Source: Bosea sp. OAE506 (GTDB taxonomy: Bacteria; Pseudomonadota; Alphaproteobacteria; Rhizobiales; Beijerinckiaceae). Taken from it: a stretch of 64,000 bases of DNA. Positions 16,582-27,035 of this stretch are shown in pieces; the first letter of the stretch is position 1, and the number at the start of each line of letters is the position of its first letter. The notes below the pieces were generated by a model. That model had not been told where the DNA came from, made no database searches, and worked only from the letters and a program-made list of their open reading frames with translations. Location of the stretch: positions 4,031,001 to 4,095,000 of the forward strand of contig NZ_JBEPOB010000001.1 of the NCBI RefSeq assembly GCF_040546595.1. Reading direction: 5' to 3'. The position numbers were made by a program, and so were the translations under genes.

Positions 16582-16612
16582 AAAACCCGCGGCGGGCGCC
16601 GCGGGTTTTTTG
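16582..16612. terminator. Bidirectional Rho-independent terminator
   Basis: ACCCGCGGC (16585-16593) pairs with GCCGCGGGT (16598-16606) over GGGC. It is flanked by AAA on the left and TTTTTT on the right, so it can end both bamE (plus) and the DMT transporter (minus). Confidence 0.9.
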
Positions 16613-16623
16613 TTGCCGTCGGT

Positions 16624-17547
16624 TCAAGCTGTGGCGCGGCGGCGACCCGGCCATGTCATCGCCAGAACGCCGCCGACAATCAGGACGAGGCCGGCCCAGG
16701 CTGTGGACGCCAGGCTCTCGCCGAGGAAGACCATGCCGATCACCACACCGGTGGGCACCCGCAGATAGGCCACCGACGTCGTCGCGACCGAGCCCAGCCG
16801 GGCGATCAGGCGGAAATAGATCACGAAGGCGAGCGCGGTCGAAACGACCGAGAGCGCGAGCAGCGCCTGGATCGAGGCGAGCGAGGGCGCCAAGGTCCAA
16901 GGCCGGTCGACGGCGAGGCTGAGCGGGATCAGGAGCGCTGCCCCGCAAATGAGCGAGCCAGCGGCCGGCATGATCGGGTCCAGCCCCTTGAAGTGGCGCC
17001 CGAACAGCGCCGCACCGCCATAGCAGAGGCTGGCCGCGACAAGTGCGAGCTGGGCGGCGAGATCGGCTCCGAACCCCGCCATCGCCTCGCTGCCGACAAT
17101 CAGCAGAGTGCCCGCCAGGCCCGAGGCGATGCCGACGAGCTTGATCGGCGACAGCCGCTCGCCGGTACCCGCCAGCAGGCCGAGGACCACGACGAAGATC
17201 GGGCTGGTCGAGCTCAGGATGGTCGCAAGCCCCGCCTCGACGCTGCGCTCCGCCCAGGCGATCAGCGTGAAGGGCAGGACGCTGTTGAGGCAGGCCTGGA
17301 CGAGGAAGAGCCGCCAGGTCGCACGATCGCGCGGCAGCCGCAGGCCGCGCCAGCGGATCACCCCCAGCAGGATCGCCCCCGCCAGCAGCGTGCGCGCCGC
17401 GATCAACGTCACCGGCGGGATCGTCTCCACGCCAACCTTGATGAAGCTGTAGGAGCCGCCCCAGAGCGTGGCGAGGAGGAGAAGAAGGGCGAGATCGGTG
17501 AAGCGCCCTGCCCCGGAACGGGGTGCGGCAGCGGTGGACGGGGTCAT
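16624..17547 (-). CDS. EamA/DMT-superfamily transporter
   Basis: The 307-residue protein has ten predicted membrane helices in two EamA repeats. The first begins LALLLLLATLWGGSYSFIKV and the second about ALVAASLCYGGAALFGRHF. The ends of the repeats carry AEASLATILSSTSPIFVV-like and VAYLRVPTGVVIGMVFLGES segments. DMT proteins export small metabolites or amino acids; the substrate cannot be told from sequence. It stands alone between two terminators. Confidence 0.85.
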   Translation of the reverse strand: MTPSTAAAPRSGAGRFTDLALLLLLATLWGGSYSFIKVGVETIPPVTLIAARTLLAGAILLGVIRWRGLRLPRDRATWRLFLVQACLNSVLPFTLIAWAERSVEAGLATILSSTSPIFVVVLGLLAGTGERLSPIKLVGIASGLAGTLLIVGSEAMAGFGADLAAQLALVAASLCYGGAALFGRHFKGLDPIMPAAGSLICGAALLIPLSLAVDRPWTLAPSLASIQALLALSVVSTALAFVIYFRLIARLGSVATTSVAYLRVPTGVVIGMVFLGESLASTAWAGLVLIVGGVLAMTWPGRRRATA

Positions 17548-17660
17548 GTGAGGTCTCCTGTGATGGAGACGTCATGCCCGCCGGCACACGCGCTGGCTTG
17601 CGGGAACGCTACGGGCGCGGCCGAAGGTTGCCAGGGCCACCCGGTCGCACGCAACGAGAA

Positions 17661-17684
17661 ACCCCGCGGATCGCTCCGCGGGGT
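17661..17684 (-). terminator. Terminator after hppA
   Basis: ACCCCGCGGA (17661-17670) pairs perfectly with TCCGCGGGGT (17675-17684) over a TCGC loop. On the minus strand it is followed by TTTCTCGTT, 28 bases after the hppA stop. Confidence 0.8.
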
Positions 17685-17711
17685 CGATGTTTGTCGCGAA
17701 GGCTGCCCGGC

Positions 17712-19868
17712 TCAGCTGTGAGCCAGGATCGCCAGAAGCAGCAGCGCGATGATGTTGGTGATCTTGATCGCCGGGTTCACGGCGGGGCCCGCCGTGTCCT
17801 TGTAGGGGTCGCCGACGGTGTCGCCGGTGACCGAAGCCTTGTGCGCGTCGGAGCCCTTCATGTGGCGCACGCCGTCCTTGTCGACGAAGCCGTCCTCGAA
17901 GGACTTCTTGGCGTTGTCCCAGGCGCCGCCGCCCGAGGTCATCGAGATCGCGACGAAGATGCCGGTGACGATGACGCCCATCAGCATGGCGCCGACGGCC
18001 GCGAAGGCCTGGTTCTTGCCGGCGATGGCGTTGATCGCGAAGAAGGTCACGATCGGGGCCAGAACCGGGAGCAGCGAGGGCACGATCATCTCCTTGATCG
18101 CGGCCTTGGTCAGGAGATCGACGGCCCGCGCGTAGTCGGGCCGCTCGGTGCCGTCCATGATGCCCGGCTTCTCCTTGAACTGGCGCCGGACCTCCTCGAC
18201 GACGGAGCCCGCCGCGCGCCCCACCGCCGTCATGCCCATGCCGGCGAAGAGGAAGGGGATCAGGCCGCCGAGCAGCAGACCGACGACGACATAGGGGTTG
18301 GACAGCGAGAAATCGACGACCACGCCCTTGAAGTACTGGAACGAGGTCGATCCCGCCTTGTTGGCCTCGGCGACGAAGAAGTTGAGGTCCGAGGTGTAGG
18401 CCGCGAAGAGCACCAGCGCGCCGAGGCCCGCCGAGCCGATCGCATAACCCTTGGTGATCGCCTTGGTGGTGTTGCCGACGGCGTCGAGCGCGTCGGTGGA
18501 GTGGCGGACCTCCTTGGGCAGGCCGGCCATCTCGGCAATGCCGCCGGCATTGTCAGTGACCGGCCCGAAGGCGTCGAGCGCCACGACGACGCCCGCCAGC
18601 GCCAGCATGGCGGTGGTGGCAATCGCGATGCCGAAGAGACCGGCGAGGCCATAGGAGACGATGATGCCGGCGATGATCACGATCGTCGGCAGCGCGGTGG
18701 ATTCCAGGGAGACCGCGAGGCCCTGGATGACGTTGGTGCCGTGGCCGGTGACCGAGGCCTGGGCGATCGAGACGACCGGGCGCTTGCCCGTGCCGGTGTA
18801 GTATTCGGTGATCACGACGATCAGCAGCGTGACGGCGAGGCCGACCAGCGCGCAGGCGAAGAGCCCGCCCGAGGTGAAGGTGACGCCCTGCACCGTCGTG
18901 AAGGAGGCCGCGAAGCCCCCGAACATCAGATAGTTGACGGCCGCGATCGCGCCGATCGAGAGCACGCCGGCGGCGATGAAGCCCTTGTAGAGCGCGCCCA
19001 TGATCGACTGGTTGGCACCGAGCTTGACGAAGAAGGTGCCGATGATCGAGGTCACGATGCAGGCTGCGCCGATCGCCATCGGGTAGAGCATCATCGTGCC
19101 GAGCGTCGCCTGGCCGGCGAAGAAGATCGCGGCCAGAACCATCGTGGCGACCAGCGTCACCGCATAGGTCTCGAACAGGTCGGCCGCCATGCCGGCACAG
19201 TCGCCGACATTGTCGCCCACGTTATCGGCGATGGTGGCCGGATTGCGCGGGTCGTCCTCGGGAATCCCGGCCTCGACCTTGCCGACGAGGTCGGCGCCGA
19301 CATCGGCGCCCTTGGTGAAGATGCCGCCGCCGAGACGGGCGAAGATCGAGATCAGCGAGGCGCCGAGGCCGAGCGCCACCAGCGAATCGATGACGACGCG
19401 GCTCGAGGGCGAAAAGCCGAGCATCGAGGTCAGGACGCCGTAATAGACGGCGACGCCGAGCAGGGCGAGGCCGGCGACCAGCATGCCGGTGACGGCACCG
19501 GCCTTGAAGGCGACGTCGAGCCCCTCGCCGAGCGACTGCATGGCGGCCTGGGCGGTGCGGACATTGGCCCGCACCGAGACGTTCATGCCGATGAAGCCGG
19601 CCATGCCCGACAGCACGGCGCCGATCAGGAAGCCGATCGCAACCCACTGCCCCAGCAGATAGGCGAGCGCGACGAAGAGCACGACACCGACCATGCCAAT
19701 GGTGATGTATTGCCGCTTCAGATAGGCCTGAGCCCCCTCGGCGACCGCCGCTGCGATCTCCTGCATGCGCTGGTTGCCGGCATCTCGCTTCATGACGTCG
19801 GCATAGGCCCAGACGCCATAGGCGATCGATAATGCACTTAAGACGATGATGATAAGCAGGGCTGACAT
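17712..19868 (-). CDS. hppA: Membrane proton-pumping inorganic pyrophosphatase
   Basis: The start at 19868 ([20 protein letters not shown]) begins with the first membrane helix. The 718-residue product has about 16 helices and the pyrophosphate-binding segments [20 protein letters not shown] and [20 protein letters not shown]. The sequence [18 protein letters not shown] carries Lys at the position that marks potassium-independent enzymes. The protein couples pyrophosphate hydrolysis to proton export across the inner membrane. It is divergent from the deacetylase gene and ends at a terminator. Confidence 0.95.
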   Translation of the reverse strand: MSALLIIIVLSALSIAYGVWAYADVMKRDAGNQRMQEIAAAVAEGAQAYLKRQYITIGMVGVVLFVALAYLLGQWVAIGFLIGAVLSGMAGFIGMNVSVRANVRTAQAAMQSLGEGLDVAFKAGAVTGMLVAGLALLGVAVYYGVLTSMLGFSPSSRVVIDSLVALGLGASLISIFARLGGGIFTKGADVGADLVGKVEAGIPEDDPRNPATIADNVGDNVGDCAGMAADLFETYAVTLVATMVLAAIFFAGQATLGTMMLYPMAIGAACIVTSIIGTFFVKLGANQSIMGALYKGFIAAGVLSIGAIAAVNYLMFGGFAASFTTVQGVTFTSGGLFACALVGLAVTLLIVVITEYYTGTGKRPVVSIAQASVTGHGTNVIQGLAVSLESTALPTIVIIAGIIVSYGLAGLFGIAIATTAMLALAGVVVALDAFGPVTDNAGGIAEMAGLPKEVRHSTDALDAVGNTTKAITKGYAIGSAGLGALVLFAAYTSDLNFFVAEANKAGSTSFQYFKGVVVDFSLSNPYVVVGLLLGGLIPFLFAGMGMTAVGRAAGSVVEEVRRQFKEKPGIMDGTERPDYARAVDLLTKAAIKEMIVPSLLPVLAPIVTFFAINAIAGKNQAFAAVGAMLMGVIVTGIFVAISMTSGGGAWDNAKKSFEDGFVDKDGVRHMKGSDAHKASVTGDTVGDPYKDTAGPAVNPAIKITNIIALLLLAILAHS

Positions 19869-20071
19869 TCCGTTTCCTGACCTTGAGCTTCCGACCGAGC
19901 GGGAGCGCTGTCGCTCCTCATTTGCCGCTTTGGACGCCAGGCTCAGGAAAATCGGGCCGAAAGACTTGTCGGCTCGCTTTGCGTCGCCAGTGTCAGGCGA
20001 ATTTGTGGCAAGTTTTGCAGGGAAGCGCAAACCTGTCCGGGGATTCGCGACCAGATGATTGCGGGGGCGCC

Positions 20072-20965
20072 ATGACAGCTTCGAGACCGGCGACGAAGGC
20101 GGGGTCCGGGTCGGTGGCCGCCCCGGCCGCGCCCTATCCCTGGCCGGCCGGAAAGACCTCCGCCGCCTGGATCAGCATCGATGTCGACGCCGACACGCCG
20201 CTGCTCTGGCGCGAGCGCAATCAGGCGGATTCAGGCTATCTTTCCGAGCGCGAGCAGCGGCAATACGGGCTGCGGGCGGGGCTGCGGCATCTGCTGCAGA
20301 TCCTGGCGCGCCATGAGGTGCGGGCGACCTTCTTCGTGCCGGGGCTGATCGCCGAGCGCCAGCCCGCGCTCCTGCCGGACCTTGTTGCCGCCGGCCATGA
20401 GGTCGGGCTGCACGGCTTCGCACATGAAGCGACGCGCGAGATCTCGACCGAGGCCTTCGGCGAGGCGCTCGACGCGTCGATCGCAATCTTCGTCGCGCAG
20501 ACAGGCCAGCGTCCCGCCGGCTTCCGCGCGCCGGGATGGGAACTGACGCGGCCCATGCACGCCCTGCTGGGGGTACGGGGGCTCTACGACAGTTCCCTCG
20601 CTGGCTTGGAGCATCCCTATGATCTGGATGGGGTCACGGAACTGCCAGTGTCCTGGAGCCGCGAGGACACGACGCGTTTCAAGATGACCGGCCTCGACGC
20701 CCGCTGGCCGCCGACGAGCCCGGTCGTCATGCTGCAGGAATGGCTGTTCGACTGGGAGGCCTGCGCCGCCGCCGGCGGCCTGTTCACGCTGACGCTGCAT
20801 GACTGGGTGTCGGGTCGCCCCGGCCCGGCTCGCGTCCTCGACCAGCTCCTCGCCCGCATCCGGCAGGACGAGACGGCCTGGATCAGCACTGGTGCGGACC
20901 TCGCGGCCCATCACCGTCAGCTGGCGCTGGATCGGCGGAGCGCGTTCTCCTCCGCGGGGGCTTGA
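20072..20965 (+). CDS. Polysaccharide deacetylase family protein (NodB fold)
   Basis: The 297-residue product has the NodB-type motifs: [13 protein letters not shown] with the catalytic/metal Asp, [15 protein letters not shown], the metal-binding His pair in [11 protein letters not shown], and [12 protein letters not shown] with the conserved Arg. The C-terminal [12 protein letters not shown] supplies the other conserved His. There is no signal peptide, so it is probably cytoplasmic, as in PuuE-like amidohydrolases rather than cell-wall deacetylases. It is convergent with allE (5 bp between stops), which hints at purine-derived amides as substrate; this is inferred. Confidence 0.82.
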   Translation: MTASRPATKAGSGSVAAPAAPYPWPAGKTSAAWISIDVDADTPLLWRERNQADSGYLSEREQRQYGLRAGLRHLLQILARHEVRATFFVPGLIAERQPALLPDLVAAGHEVGLHGFAHEATREISTEAFGEALDASIAIFVAQTGQRPAGFRAPGWELTRPMHALLGVRGLYDSSLAGLEHPYDLDGVTELPVSWSREDTTRFKMTGLDARWPPTSPVVMLQEWLFDWEACAAAGGLFTLTLHDWVSGRPGPARVLDQLLARIRQDETAWISTGADLAAHHRQLALDRRSAFSSAGA

Positions 20966-20969
20966 ACGC

Positions 20970-21770
20970 CTAGAGAGCCACGTCGCGGTTGACGTTCTTG
21001 TAGAGCAGGTAGCAGGCGTCGTCGAAGCCGGTCGGATAGAACTGCTGCGGGCAGTAGCCGCCCATCCAGATGAAATCCTGCGCCCAGATCTCGTGCCAGT
21101 CCTGCCCGAGGAAATAGAGCCCCTGCCCTTCCAGCATGTAGAGCCCGTGCTCCATGACATGGGTCTCGACATCCGGGAAACAGGTGCCCGACTTGAACCA
21201 CATCAGGTTCATCTCGAAATCGAAACGCAGGTCGCCATAGGGCAGCAGGAACTGGAAGCCCCGCCCCTCCATGCCGGTGTGGTTGGTGACCGGGACCGCA
21301 TCCTGATGGGACAGGATCGGCTCGGGTACGGCCAGCCCCGCCGCGGGCTCGTAGCGCTTGCGCAAGCCGAGAACGCGGACAGGCGCCGCGCTGTCGTTGC
21401 GCAGGCTGAACGACGTGCCCGGGGGCAGATAGGCGAAGCTGCCCTTCCCGAACGCGACGGGCGCGCCGTCCGCGACAGCGAAGGCGGCCTCGCCGGACAG
21501 CCCGTAGTAGAAATGCTGGATGCCGTCCTCGGCGAAGGGGGCACGCGTCCCGCCGCCCGGCTCGATCTCGAAGACATATTGCGCGAACTGCGCACCGAGC
21601 ACGGGCGCGGCCAGAATGCGCACGATCGTGCGCTCCCAATGCGGCAGGCGGCTGACGAGCACGCCTTCCGGCGGCATGAAGGCGTAGTTGCGCGCCACCA
21701 CGCCGCGGTTATGGCCGATCGCGCCGACGGCGGGCCTACCGGCCATCTGCGGCAGCTGGTGAGGACGCAT
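20970..21770 (-). CDS. allE: (S)-ureidoglycine aminohydrolase, cupin
   Basis: The 266-residue product is a bicupin resembling E. coli AllE (YlbA). It contains ETHVMEHGLYMLEGQGLYFL, with metal-binding Glu/His residues, DFIWMGGYCPQQFYPTG and the C-terminus YKNVNRDVAL, all close to AllE. The enzyme releases ammonia from (S)-ureidoglycine in allantoin breakdown. An AGGAGA site lies 6 bases before the ATG. It follows the MFS gene by 36 bp and is likely co-transcribed, suggesting uptake and use of ureides. Confidence 0.88.
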   Translation of the reverse strand: MRPHQLPQMAGRPAVGAIGHNRGVVARNYAFMPPEGVLVSRLPHWERTIVRILAAPVLGAQFAQYVFEIEPGGGTRAPFAEDGIQHFYYGLSGEAAFAVADGAPVAFGKGSFAYLPPGTSFSLRNDSAAPVRVLGLRKRYEPAAGLAVPEPILSHQDAVPVTNHTGMEGRGFQFLLPYGDLRFDFEMNLMWFKSGTCFPDVETHVMEHGLYMLEGQGLYFLGQDWHEIWAQDFIWMGGYCPQQFYPTGFDDACYLLYKNVNRDVAL

Positions 21771-21806
21771 CGGCTGTCTCCTATTGTTGCTGCGCGCCGG
21801 CCGGGA

Positions 21807-23012
21807 TCAGGCTGGCTGGGCGCGCTGGCCCAAGGCCTGCCAGAGCACCAGCGCCATCGCCACGGCGACCGGGGGAAACACCAGCCAGTTCACGCTCTCC
21901 CAGCCGCCGGCATGGAGCAGCCCGCCCGACGAAAACGAGGCGATCGCGACCGAGCCGAAGACCAGGAAGTCGTTGGCGGCCTGGACCTTCACCCGCTCCT
22001 CCGGCCGGTAGCAGTCCGTCACCAACGCGGTGGCGCCAATGAAGCCGAAGTTCCAGCCGACGCCGAGCACGACCAGCGCGATCCAGAAATGCGCGACGCT
22101 GAGGCCGGTGAGCCCGATCACCGCCGCGAGCGCGGTGAGCAGCAACCCGGCGATGGTGACCTGGGCCTTGCCGAAGCGCGCGATCAGCCGGCCGGTGAAG
22201 AAGCTCGGCCCAAACATCGCCAGCACATGCCACTGGATGCCGAGCGCAGCATCGCCGACCGAATGGCCGCAGCCGACCATGGCAAGGGGCGCCGCCGTCA
22301 TCACGAAGCTCATCAGCCCATAGGTCACCAGCGCAGCCGTCACCGAGGCGATGAATTTCGGCTGCCGCATGATCTCCGGAAGAGGCCGCCCGCCTGTCGT
22401 CCTGACCGGCGCGACCGGCGGCGCCCGAAGCTGCAGGATGACCAGCATCGCGATCAGCGCGAGGCAGCCCTGGGCCAGGAAGCTGGCGGCGAAGGGCGCG
22501 GCCGGCGTGAGATCGCGCGTCCAGTAAACCGATTGCGGGCCAATAACGCCGGCGGCGATGCCGCCGATCATGACCCAGGAGATGGCGCGCGGGCGGAAGC
22601 TCTCCGTGGCCGAGTCGGCTGCGGCAAAGCGATAGCTCTGGACGAAGGCGCCGTAGAGGCCGCAGGCGAAGGTTCCCAGGCAGAACAGCCAGAACAGCCG
22701 GGTGCTGGCGCCGGCCGCTGCCGTCGCAGCCGCGCTGGCGCCGATCAGCGCGCCCAGCAGATAGCCGTTGCGGCGGCCATGGCGGCGCATCAGCATGGCC
22801 GCGGGAATGACACCCACCGCAATGCCGAGCTGCATCAGGCTCACCGGCACGGTGGCGAAATGCTGGTCGACGACGAGCTGCGAGCCGACGATGCCGCCCA
22901 GCGAAATCACGATCGAGGGGCTGGCGCCACCGAGCGCCTGGGCGCAGGCGAGGACGACGGAGTTGCGCTTGGCGAGCGCGTCTGCGTCTGCGACCGGAAC
23001 ATGCTGGTTCAT
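21807..23012 (-). CDS. MFS transporter
   Basis: The 401-residue protein has about 12 membrane helices and MFS loop signatures such as LMRRHGRRNGYLLGALIGA after helix 2 (the helix 2-3 loop) and RLIARFGKAQVTIAGLLLTA in the second half. The substrate is not known; its position upstream of allE in the same direction suggests a purine or ureide compound. The gap to thiL is 38 bp, so it may be read from the thiL transcript. Confidence 0.85.
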   Translation of the reverse strand: MNQHVPVADADALAKRNSVVLACAQALGGASPSIVISLGGIVGSQLVVDQHFATVPVSLMQLGIAVGVIPAAMLMRRHGRRNGYLLGALIGASAAATAAAGASTRLFWLFCLGTFACGLYGAFVQSYRFAAADSATESFRPRAISWVMIGGIAAGVIGPQSVYWTRDLTPAAPFAASFLAQGCLALIAMLVILQLRAPPVAPVRTTGGRPLPEIMRQPKFIASVTAALVTYGLMSFVMTAAPLAMVGCGHSVGDAALGIQWHVLAMFGPSFFTGRLIARFGKAQVTIAGLLLTALAAVIGLTGLSVAHFWIALVVLGVGWNFGFIGATALVTDCYRPEERVKVQAANDFLVFGSVAIASFSSGGLLHAGGWESVNWLVFPPVAVAMALVLWQALGQRAQPA

Positions 23013-23050
23013 GACTTTGCCGTCCCTGCGAAGACGGCCCGGGGCCGGCT

Positions 23051-24046
23051 TCAGAAATGAGCGAAGGAGCCGGCCGCGAAGTCGCGGACCCGCCCCCCCT
23101 CACGATATGCGATGGCGCCCGTGGTGTCGGTCACCGTCCCGATGACGGTCAGCGCGATTCCCGCCGCCAGCGCCGCCTCGGCCAGAGCAGGAAATTCTCC
23201 CTGCGAAGCCGTGCAGAGAATTTCGTAGTCGTCTCCGCCGGTCCAGGCCAGTTCCGCCAGCGCAGGAGCGGCCATGATCGCAGCGCGCGCCGCCTCCGAC
23301 ATCGGCACGGCGTCGAGATCGACCTCGGCGCCCAACCCTGAGGCCTTCAGCAGCTTCGCGAGGTCGCCGACCAGCCCATCGGACACATCCATCGCGGCGG
23401 AGGCGTGAGCCTGCAGCGCGGCGGCGAGGCGCAGACGCGGCTGCGGATGGAGATAGCGATCGGCGAGATAGCCGCGGTCAGTCGGCGAGAGACTCTCCAC
23501 CCAGGGCGGGGCGTCCGGGCCATGAACCTTCAGCCCAAGCGCGCCGTCGCCGATCGTGCCCGAAACGGCCAGGATATCGCCGGCCTTCGCGCCCGAGCGC
23601 GATACCATACGCCCTGCGGGGACGCTGCCGAAGGCTGTGATCGAGAGCGTCAGCGGTCCCGGCGTCGAGACAGTGTCGCCGCCGATCAGAGGGCAGGCCC
23701 CCTCGCCGGCGGCCTGCTGAAGCCCGGCTGCAAAACCGGCGAGCCAGCTATCGGCCCAGCCCTTCGGCAAAGCGAGCGTCAGCACGAACCCTTCGGGCTT
23801 TGCGCCCTTGGCGGCGAGATCGGAGAGATTCACCGCCAGCGCCTTGCGGGCGATCGAGCCCGGCGGATCGTCGGGGAAAAAATGCACGCCTGCGACCAGC
23901 GCATCGGCGGTGACGACGATCTCGTAGCCCCGGGCCGGCCGCAGCAGCCCAGCATCGTCGATCAGGCCCAGCCCGCCCGGCCCGGCGATCGGCGCGAAAT
24001 AGCGGGCGATCAGCTCGAATTCGCCGGGGCGTTCCATGTCCGACAT
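23051..24046 (-). CDS. thiL: Thiamine-monophosphate kinase
   Basis: The 331-residue protein phosphorylates thiamine monophosphate to thiamine diphosphate with ATP. Family motifs are visible: GLIDDAGLL, VVTADALVAGVHFF, ALAVNLSDLAAKGAKP, the GGDTV segment, MDVSDGLVGDLAKLL and AWTGGDDYEILCT. A start three codons later (MERPGE) is also possible. It stands after nusB, as often in Alphaproteobacteria, but is separated from it by a REP-like repeat. Confidence 0.93.
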   Translation of the reverse strand: MSDMERPGEFELIARYFAPIAGPGGLGLIDDAGLLRPARGYEIVVTADALVAGVHFFPDDPPGSIARKALAVNLSDLAAKGAKPEGFVLTLALPKGWADSWLAGFAAGLQQAAGEGACPLIGGDTVSTPGPLTLSITAFGSVPAGRMVSRSGAKAGDILAVSGTIGDGALGLKVHGPDAPPWVESLSPTDRGYLADRYLHPQPRLRLAAALQAHASAAMDVSDGLVGDLAKLLKASGLGAEVDLDAVPMSEAARAAIMAAPALAELAWTGGDDYEILCTASQGEFPALAEAALAAGIALTVIGTVTDTTGAIAYREGGRVRDFAAGSFAHF

Positions 24047-24072
24047 CCGAGCAGCCCTTTTCCACCTTCCAG

Positions 24073-24189
24073 CGTCATCCCGGACAAGCGGCGTAGCCGC
24101 GCCGATCCCGGATCCATTCCGGAGCCTGACCGATCGGCGCTCCGGAATGGATCCCGGGTCTCCCTTCGGTCGCCCGGGATGACCCGGGC
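24073..24189. repeat. REP-like palindromic repeat (copy e), between nusB and thiL
   Basis: It opens with GTCATCCCGG and contains a long imperfect dyad: CCCGGATCCATTCCGGAGC (24107-24125) against GCTCCGGAATGGATCCCGGG (24139-24158). It ends with a CCCGGGATGACCCGGGCG block. The copy lies just past the nusB stop. It shares the GTCATnCCGG edges but not the inner linker of the other copies, so it may be a related subtype. Confidence 0.7.
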
Positions 24190-24202
24190 GATGGAAAAGC
24201 CG

Positions 24203-24700
24203 TCACGCCGCAGGCGCGTCGAACTCGTCGGAACGGAAATCGCGGGCGAGCTTGTCGAGGACCGCGTTGACCATGCCGATTTCCTCGCCCTCGTAGAAGG
24301 CACGCGCAACCGCGACATATTCCGAGATGACGGCGCGGGCCGGGACATCCTTGCGGAAGGCGAGCTCGTAGGCGCCTGCCCGGAAGATGGCGCGCACGAC
24401 GGCCTCGATCCGCTTCAGCGGCCAGCCGGAGGCGAGGGCCTCGTCCACCGAGCGGTCGACCAGGCGCTGTTCGCGCACGACGCCGCCGAGGAGGTCTCGG
24501 AAGAACGCAATCTCCGCCTTGGGCAGCTCGATGTCCTCGACCAGCTTGCCGATCCAGAACGCCTCGAACTCGGCCATGGCCTCGACCACGCCGCGCCCGC
24601 CGATCTCCATCTCATAGAGCGCCTGCACGACCGAGAGCCGCGCGCCGCGGCGCATCTCGGCCCGGTTGGATTCCGGCCGGCCCGATTCCGGACGGCTCAT
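24203..24700 (-). CDS. nusB: Transcription antitermination protein NusB
   Basis: The 165-residue all-helical protein has the NusB segments [39 protein letters not shown] and [20 protein letters not shown], followed by [20 protein letters not shown] and [15 protein letters not shown] [13 protein letters not shown]. With NusE it binds boxA RNA in rRNA operons. Its ATG overlaps the ribH stop as ATGA, so correct ribH translation would normally deliver ribosomes to it. Confidence 0.93.
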   Translation of the reverse strand: MSRPESGRPESNRAEMRRGARLSVVQALYEMEIGGRGVVEAMAEFEAFWIGKLVEDIELPKAEIAFFRDLLGGVVREQRLVDRSVDEALASGWPLKRIEAVVRAIFRAGAYELAFRKDVPARAVISEYVAVARAFYEGEEIGMVNAVLDKLARDFRSDEFDAPAA

Positions 24701-25207
24701 GTCGACTGCTCCCCGAGCGAGCGCTTGTAGCGCAGGACTGCAAGCGCGGCCTCCGCCGCGCCGCCGCCCTTGTCCATCTCCGAGCGGTTGGCGCGGGCCC
24801 AGGCCTGCGCCTCGTTCTCGACGGTGAGAATGCCATTGCCGAGCGGCAGCGCGAAGGCGACCGACAGGTCCATCAGCGCGCGCGAGCTTTCACCGGCGAC
24901 GATGTCGTAATGGCCGGTCTCGCCGCGGATCACGGTGCCTAGCGCGACCACAGCCTCATACGGGTCGACCGCCTCGTCGGCGGCGCGCAGGCCGATAGAC
25001 GATGGCCGAGGGGATTTCCAGAGCGCCGGGAACAGTGACGACATCGACGCGGCAGCCCGCCTTGTCGAGCACGGCGAGCGCGCCTTCCAGCAATTCGTCG
25101 GCGAGCGTGTCGTAGAAGCGCGCCTCGACCACGAGAACGCGTGCGCCGTCGAGATCGACGGCCGAAGTTGCGGCCGGTGCGGCCGAGGATTGCCGGGGTC
25201 CGGCCAT
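24697..25207 (-). pseudogene. ribH: Lumazine synthase RibH, apparent one-base frameshift
   Basis: Two overlapping frames together make a complete 6,7-dimethyl-8-ribityllumazine synthase. The first (from 25207) encodes [20 protein letters not shown] and [14 protein letters not shown]. The second (from about 24993) encodes [39 protein letters not shown] and the C-terminus. Removing one base at 24994-24995 joins them into about 169 residues, normal for the family. RibH makes the direct precursor of riboflavin. Either the gene is truly broken and a second ribH (common in Rhizobiales) serves the cell, or the base is a sequence error. Neighbours ribE and nusB are intact. Confidence 0.88.
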
Positions 25208-25242
25208 GGTTCTTGTCCTATTCGAAACGATGAGGCCGCTGG

Positions 25243-25890
25243 TTAGACCTCCGCACGCGCCTCCGCAAGCCGCGCGGCATAGCGCGCCATCAGATCGACC
25301 TCGACATGGACGGGATCGCCCGCCTTGCGCTGCCCCCAGGTGGTGACCGCGAAGGAGTGCGGGATCAGCAGCACGGTGAAGACGTCGTCCGCGACGGTGT
25401 TGACCGTCAGCGAGGTGCCGTCGAGGCAGATCGAGCCTTTCGCCGCGATGAAGCGCGGCAGTCCCTGCGGCGCCCGGATATGGAAGCGCGCGGTCGCGCC
25501 CCAGGGCTCGTCGGGATCAGGCGCGATCGGCTCGATCGTCAGGATCTGGCCGACGCCATCGACATGGCCGGTGACGAGATGGCCGCCGAGTTCGTCCCCG
25601 ACCTTGAGCGAGCGCTCGAGATTGATCGCGCTGCCGACCTCCCATTGGCCGACCAGCGTCTTGGCCAGCGTCTCGGCGGCCGCCTCGACCTGGAAGATGC
25701 AGCCGGGCTCGCCATCCGTGCGGGGCCGCAGGGCCGTCACCGTCAGGCAAACGCCGCCGCAGGCGATCGAGGCGCCGATCTCGATGCCATCCGCCTCATA
25801 GGGGCAGGCAATGGCCAGCCGCTTCAGGCTCGGGCCCTTGCGCTCGCTCTCGACGACGGTGCCGATGGCGGTAACGATGCCGGTGAACAT
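25243..25890 (-). CDS. ribE: Riboflavin synthase
   Basis: The start at 25890 gives the family N-terminus [13 protein letters not shown] and overlaps the ribD stop as TGATG. The 215-residue protein has two lumazine-binding barrel repeats, seen in [14 protein letters not shown] with [18 protein letters not shown], and in [14 protein letters not shown] near the C-terminus. It dismutates two lumazine molecules into riboflavin and the pyrimidine precursor. No FMN riboswitch was recognised upstream. Confidence 0.94.
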   Translation of the reverse strand: MFTGIVTAIGTVVESERKGPSLKRLAIACPYEADGIEIGASIACGGVCLTVTALRPRTDGEPGCIFQVEAAAETLAKTLVGQWEVGSAINLERSLKVGDELGGHLVTGHVDGVGQILTIEPIAPDPDEPWGATARFHIRAPQGLPRFIAAKGSICLDGTSLTVNTVADDVFTVLLIPHSFAVTTWGQRKAGDPVHVEVDLMARYAARLAEARAEV

Positions 25891-27035
25891 CAGCCTGTCC
25901 TCACGAAATGCTCGAAGCGGTCCTGACCGATCAGGCCGGTCTCCGCAAGGCGGTACAGATCGGGGTCGGCCAGCGCCGCCGCAAGGGCCGGCCGTACCGC
26001 GACGACACCGGGCTGGCCGAGCGCGTTCGGAGAGGTCGAGACCACGACCTCGTCGAGCAACCCGGCGAGAGCGAGCTTTTCCGCCACGGTCGGCCCGCCT
26101 TCCGAGAAAACGCGGGTGATGCCGCGCGTGCCCAGCAGGGTGAGCGCCTCGGCGAGGTCGAGATGCCCCTGCGCGTCGGCCGAGACGCGCATCACCTCGA
26201 CCCCGGCAGCGACCAGCGCCCTCTCGCGTTCGACCGGCGCCGTCTCGGCAGCCAGGACCCAGAGCGGGACCTCGGCCGCCGTCCGCACGAGTTGCGAGGC
26301 CACCGGCAGCCGCAATTGCGAATCCAGCACGACCCGCACCGGAGAGCGCTCTGCGAGGCCCGGCAGGCGCACGGTCAGAAGCGGATCGTCGGCCAACACC
26401 GACCCGATGCCGAGCATGATGGCGTCGTGATGAGCGCGCTGGAGATGGACCCAGCCATTCGCTGCCGGGCAGGAGACCGCGAGCCGCGAGCCGCCCGGCC
26501 CGCCGGCATAGCCGTCCGCCGTCCGGGCAATCTTGAAGGTCACCATCGGCCGGCCGCGCGTCACCCGCAGGACATGGCCGCGATGGGCGGCTTGCGCCTG
26601 CGCCTCCAGCACGCCGGTCGTCACCTCGATGCCGGCCGTCCGCAGCAGGGCGAAGCCCAGCCCCTGGAAGAGCGGGTTGGGATCGGCCATCGCCGCGACG
26701 ACACGGCGGACGCCAGCGAGGATCGTGCGCTCGACGCACGGCGTCGCGGCGCGGATGGTTCGATGCGAGCAGGGTTCGAGCGTCACATAGAGCGTGCCGC
26801 CGGCTGCGGCATTGGGGCCGGCACGGTCGAAGGCGTTGGCCTCGCCGTGCGGGCGCCCTCCCGGCTGGGTATGGCCGCGGGCGACGATGACCGGCCCGTC
26901 GGCGGTGTCCTGCGTCACCAGCGCGCCGACGCAGGGGTTCGGCCAGGTCGTGCCCTGCCCGCGCGCGCCGAAAGCCAGCGCATGGCGCATGAAGTCGCGG
27001 TCGATGGCGGCGCGGTCCGCGTGGGCCTCAGCCAT
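25890..27035 (-). CDS. ribD: Bifunctional deaminase/reductase RibD
   Basis: The 381-residue protein (start [20 protein letters not shown] at 27035) joins a zinc deaminase domain ([15 protein letters not shown] and [21 protein letters not shown] supply the His and two Cys ligands) to a reductase domain ([45 protein letters not shown]). It carries out the second and third steps of riboflavin synthesis. The ATG overlaps the nrdR end by 8 bases. Confidence 0.94.
   Translation of the reverse strand: MAEAHADRAAIDRDFMRHALAFGARGQGTTWPNPCVGALVTQDTADGPVIVARGHTQPGGRPHGEANAFDRAGPNAAAGGTLYVTLEPCSHRTIRAATPCVERTILAGVRRVVAAMADPNPLFQGLGFALLRTAGIEVTTGVLEAQAQAAHRGHVLRVTRGRPMVTFKIARTADGYAGGPGGSRLAVSCPAANGWVHLQRAHHDAIMLGIGSVLADDPLLTVRLPGLAERSPVRVVLDSQLRLPVASQLVRTAAEVPLWVLAAETAPVERERALVAAGVEVMRVSADAQGHLDLAEALTLLGTRGITRVFSEGGPTVAEKLALAGLLDEVVVSTSPNALGQPGVVAVRPALAAALADPDLYRLAETGLIGQDRFEHFVRTG

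Noticed and set aside
17523..19832. A 769-residue open frame on the plus strand across hppA
   Set aside because: It is the mirror of hppA, with repeated Gly-Arg-Asp runs and no domain; open only because of high GC at third positions.
20799..23060. A 753-residue plus-strand frame over allE and the MFS gene
   Set aside because: Both opposite-strand genes have clear family motifs; this frame has none.
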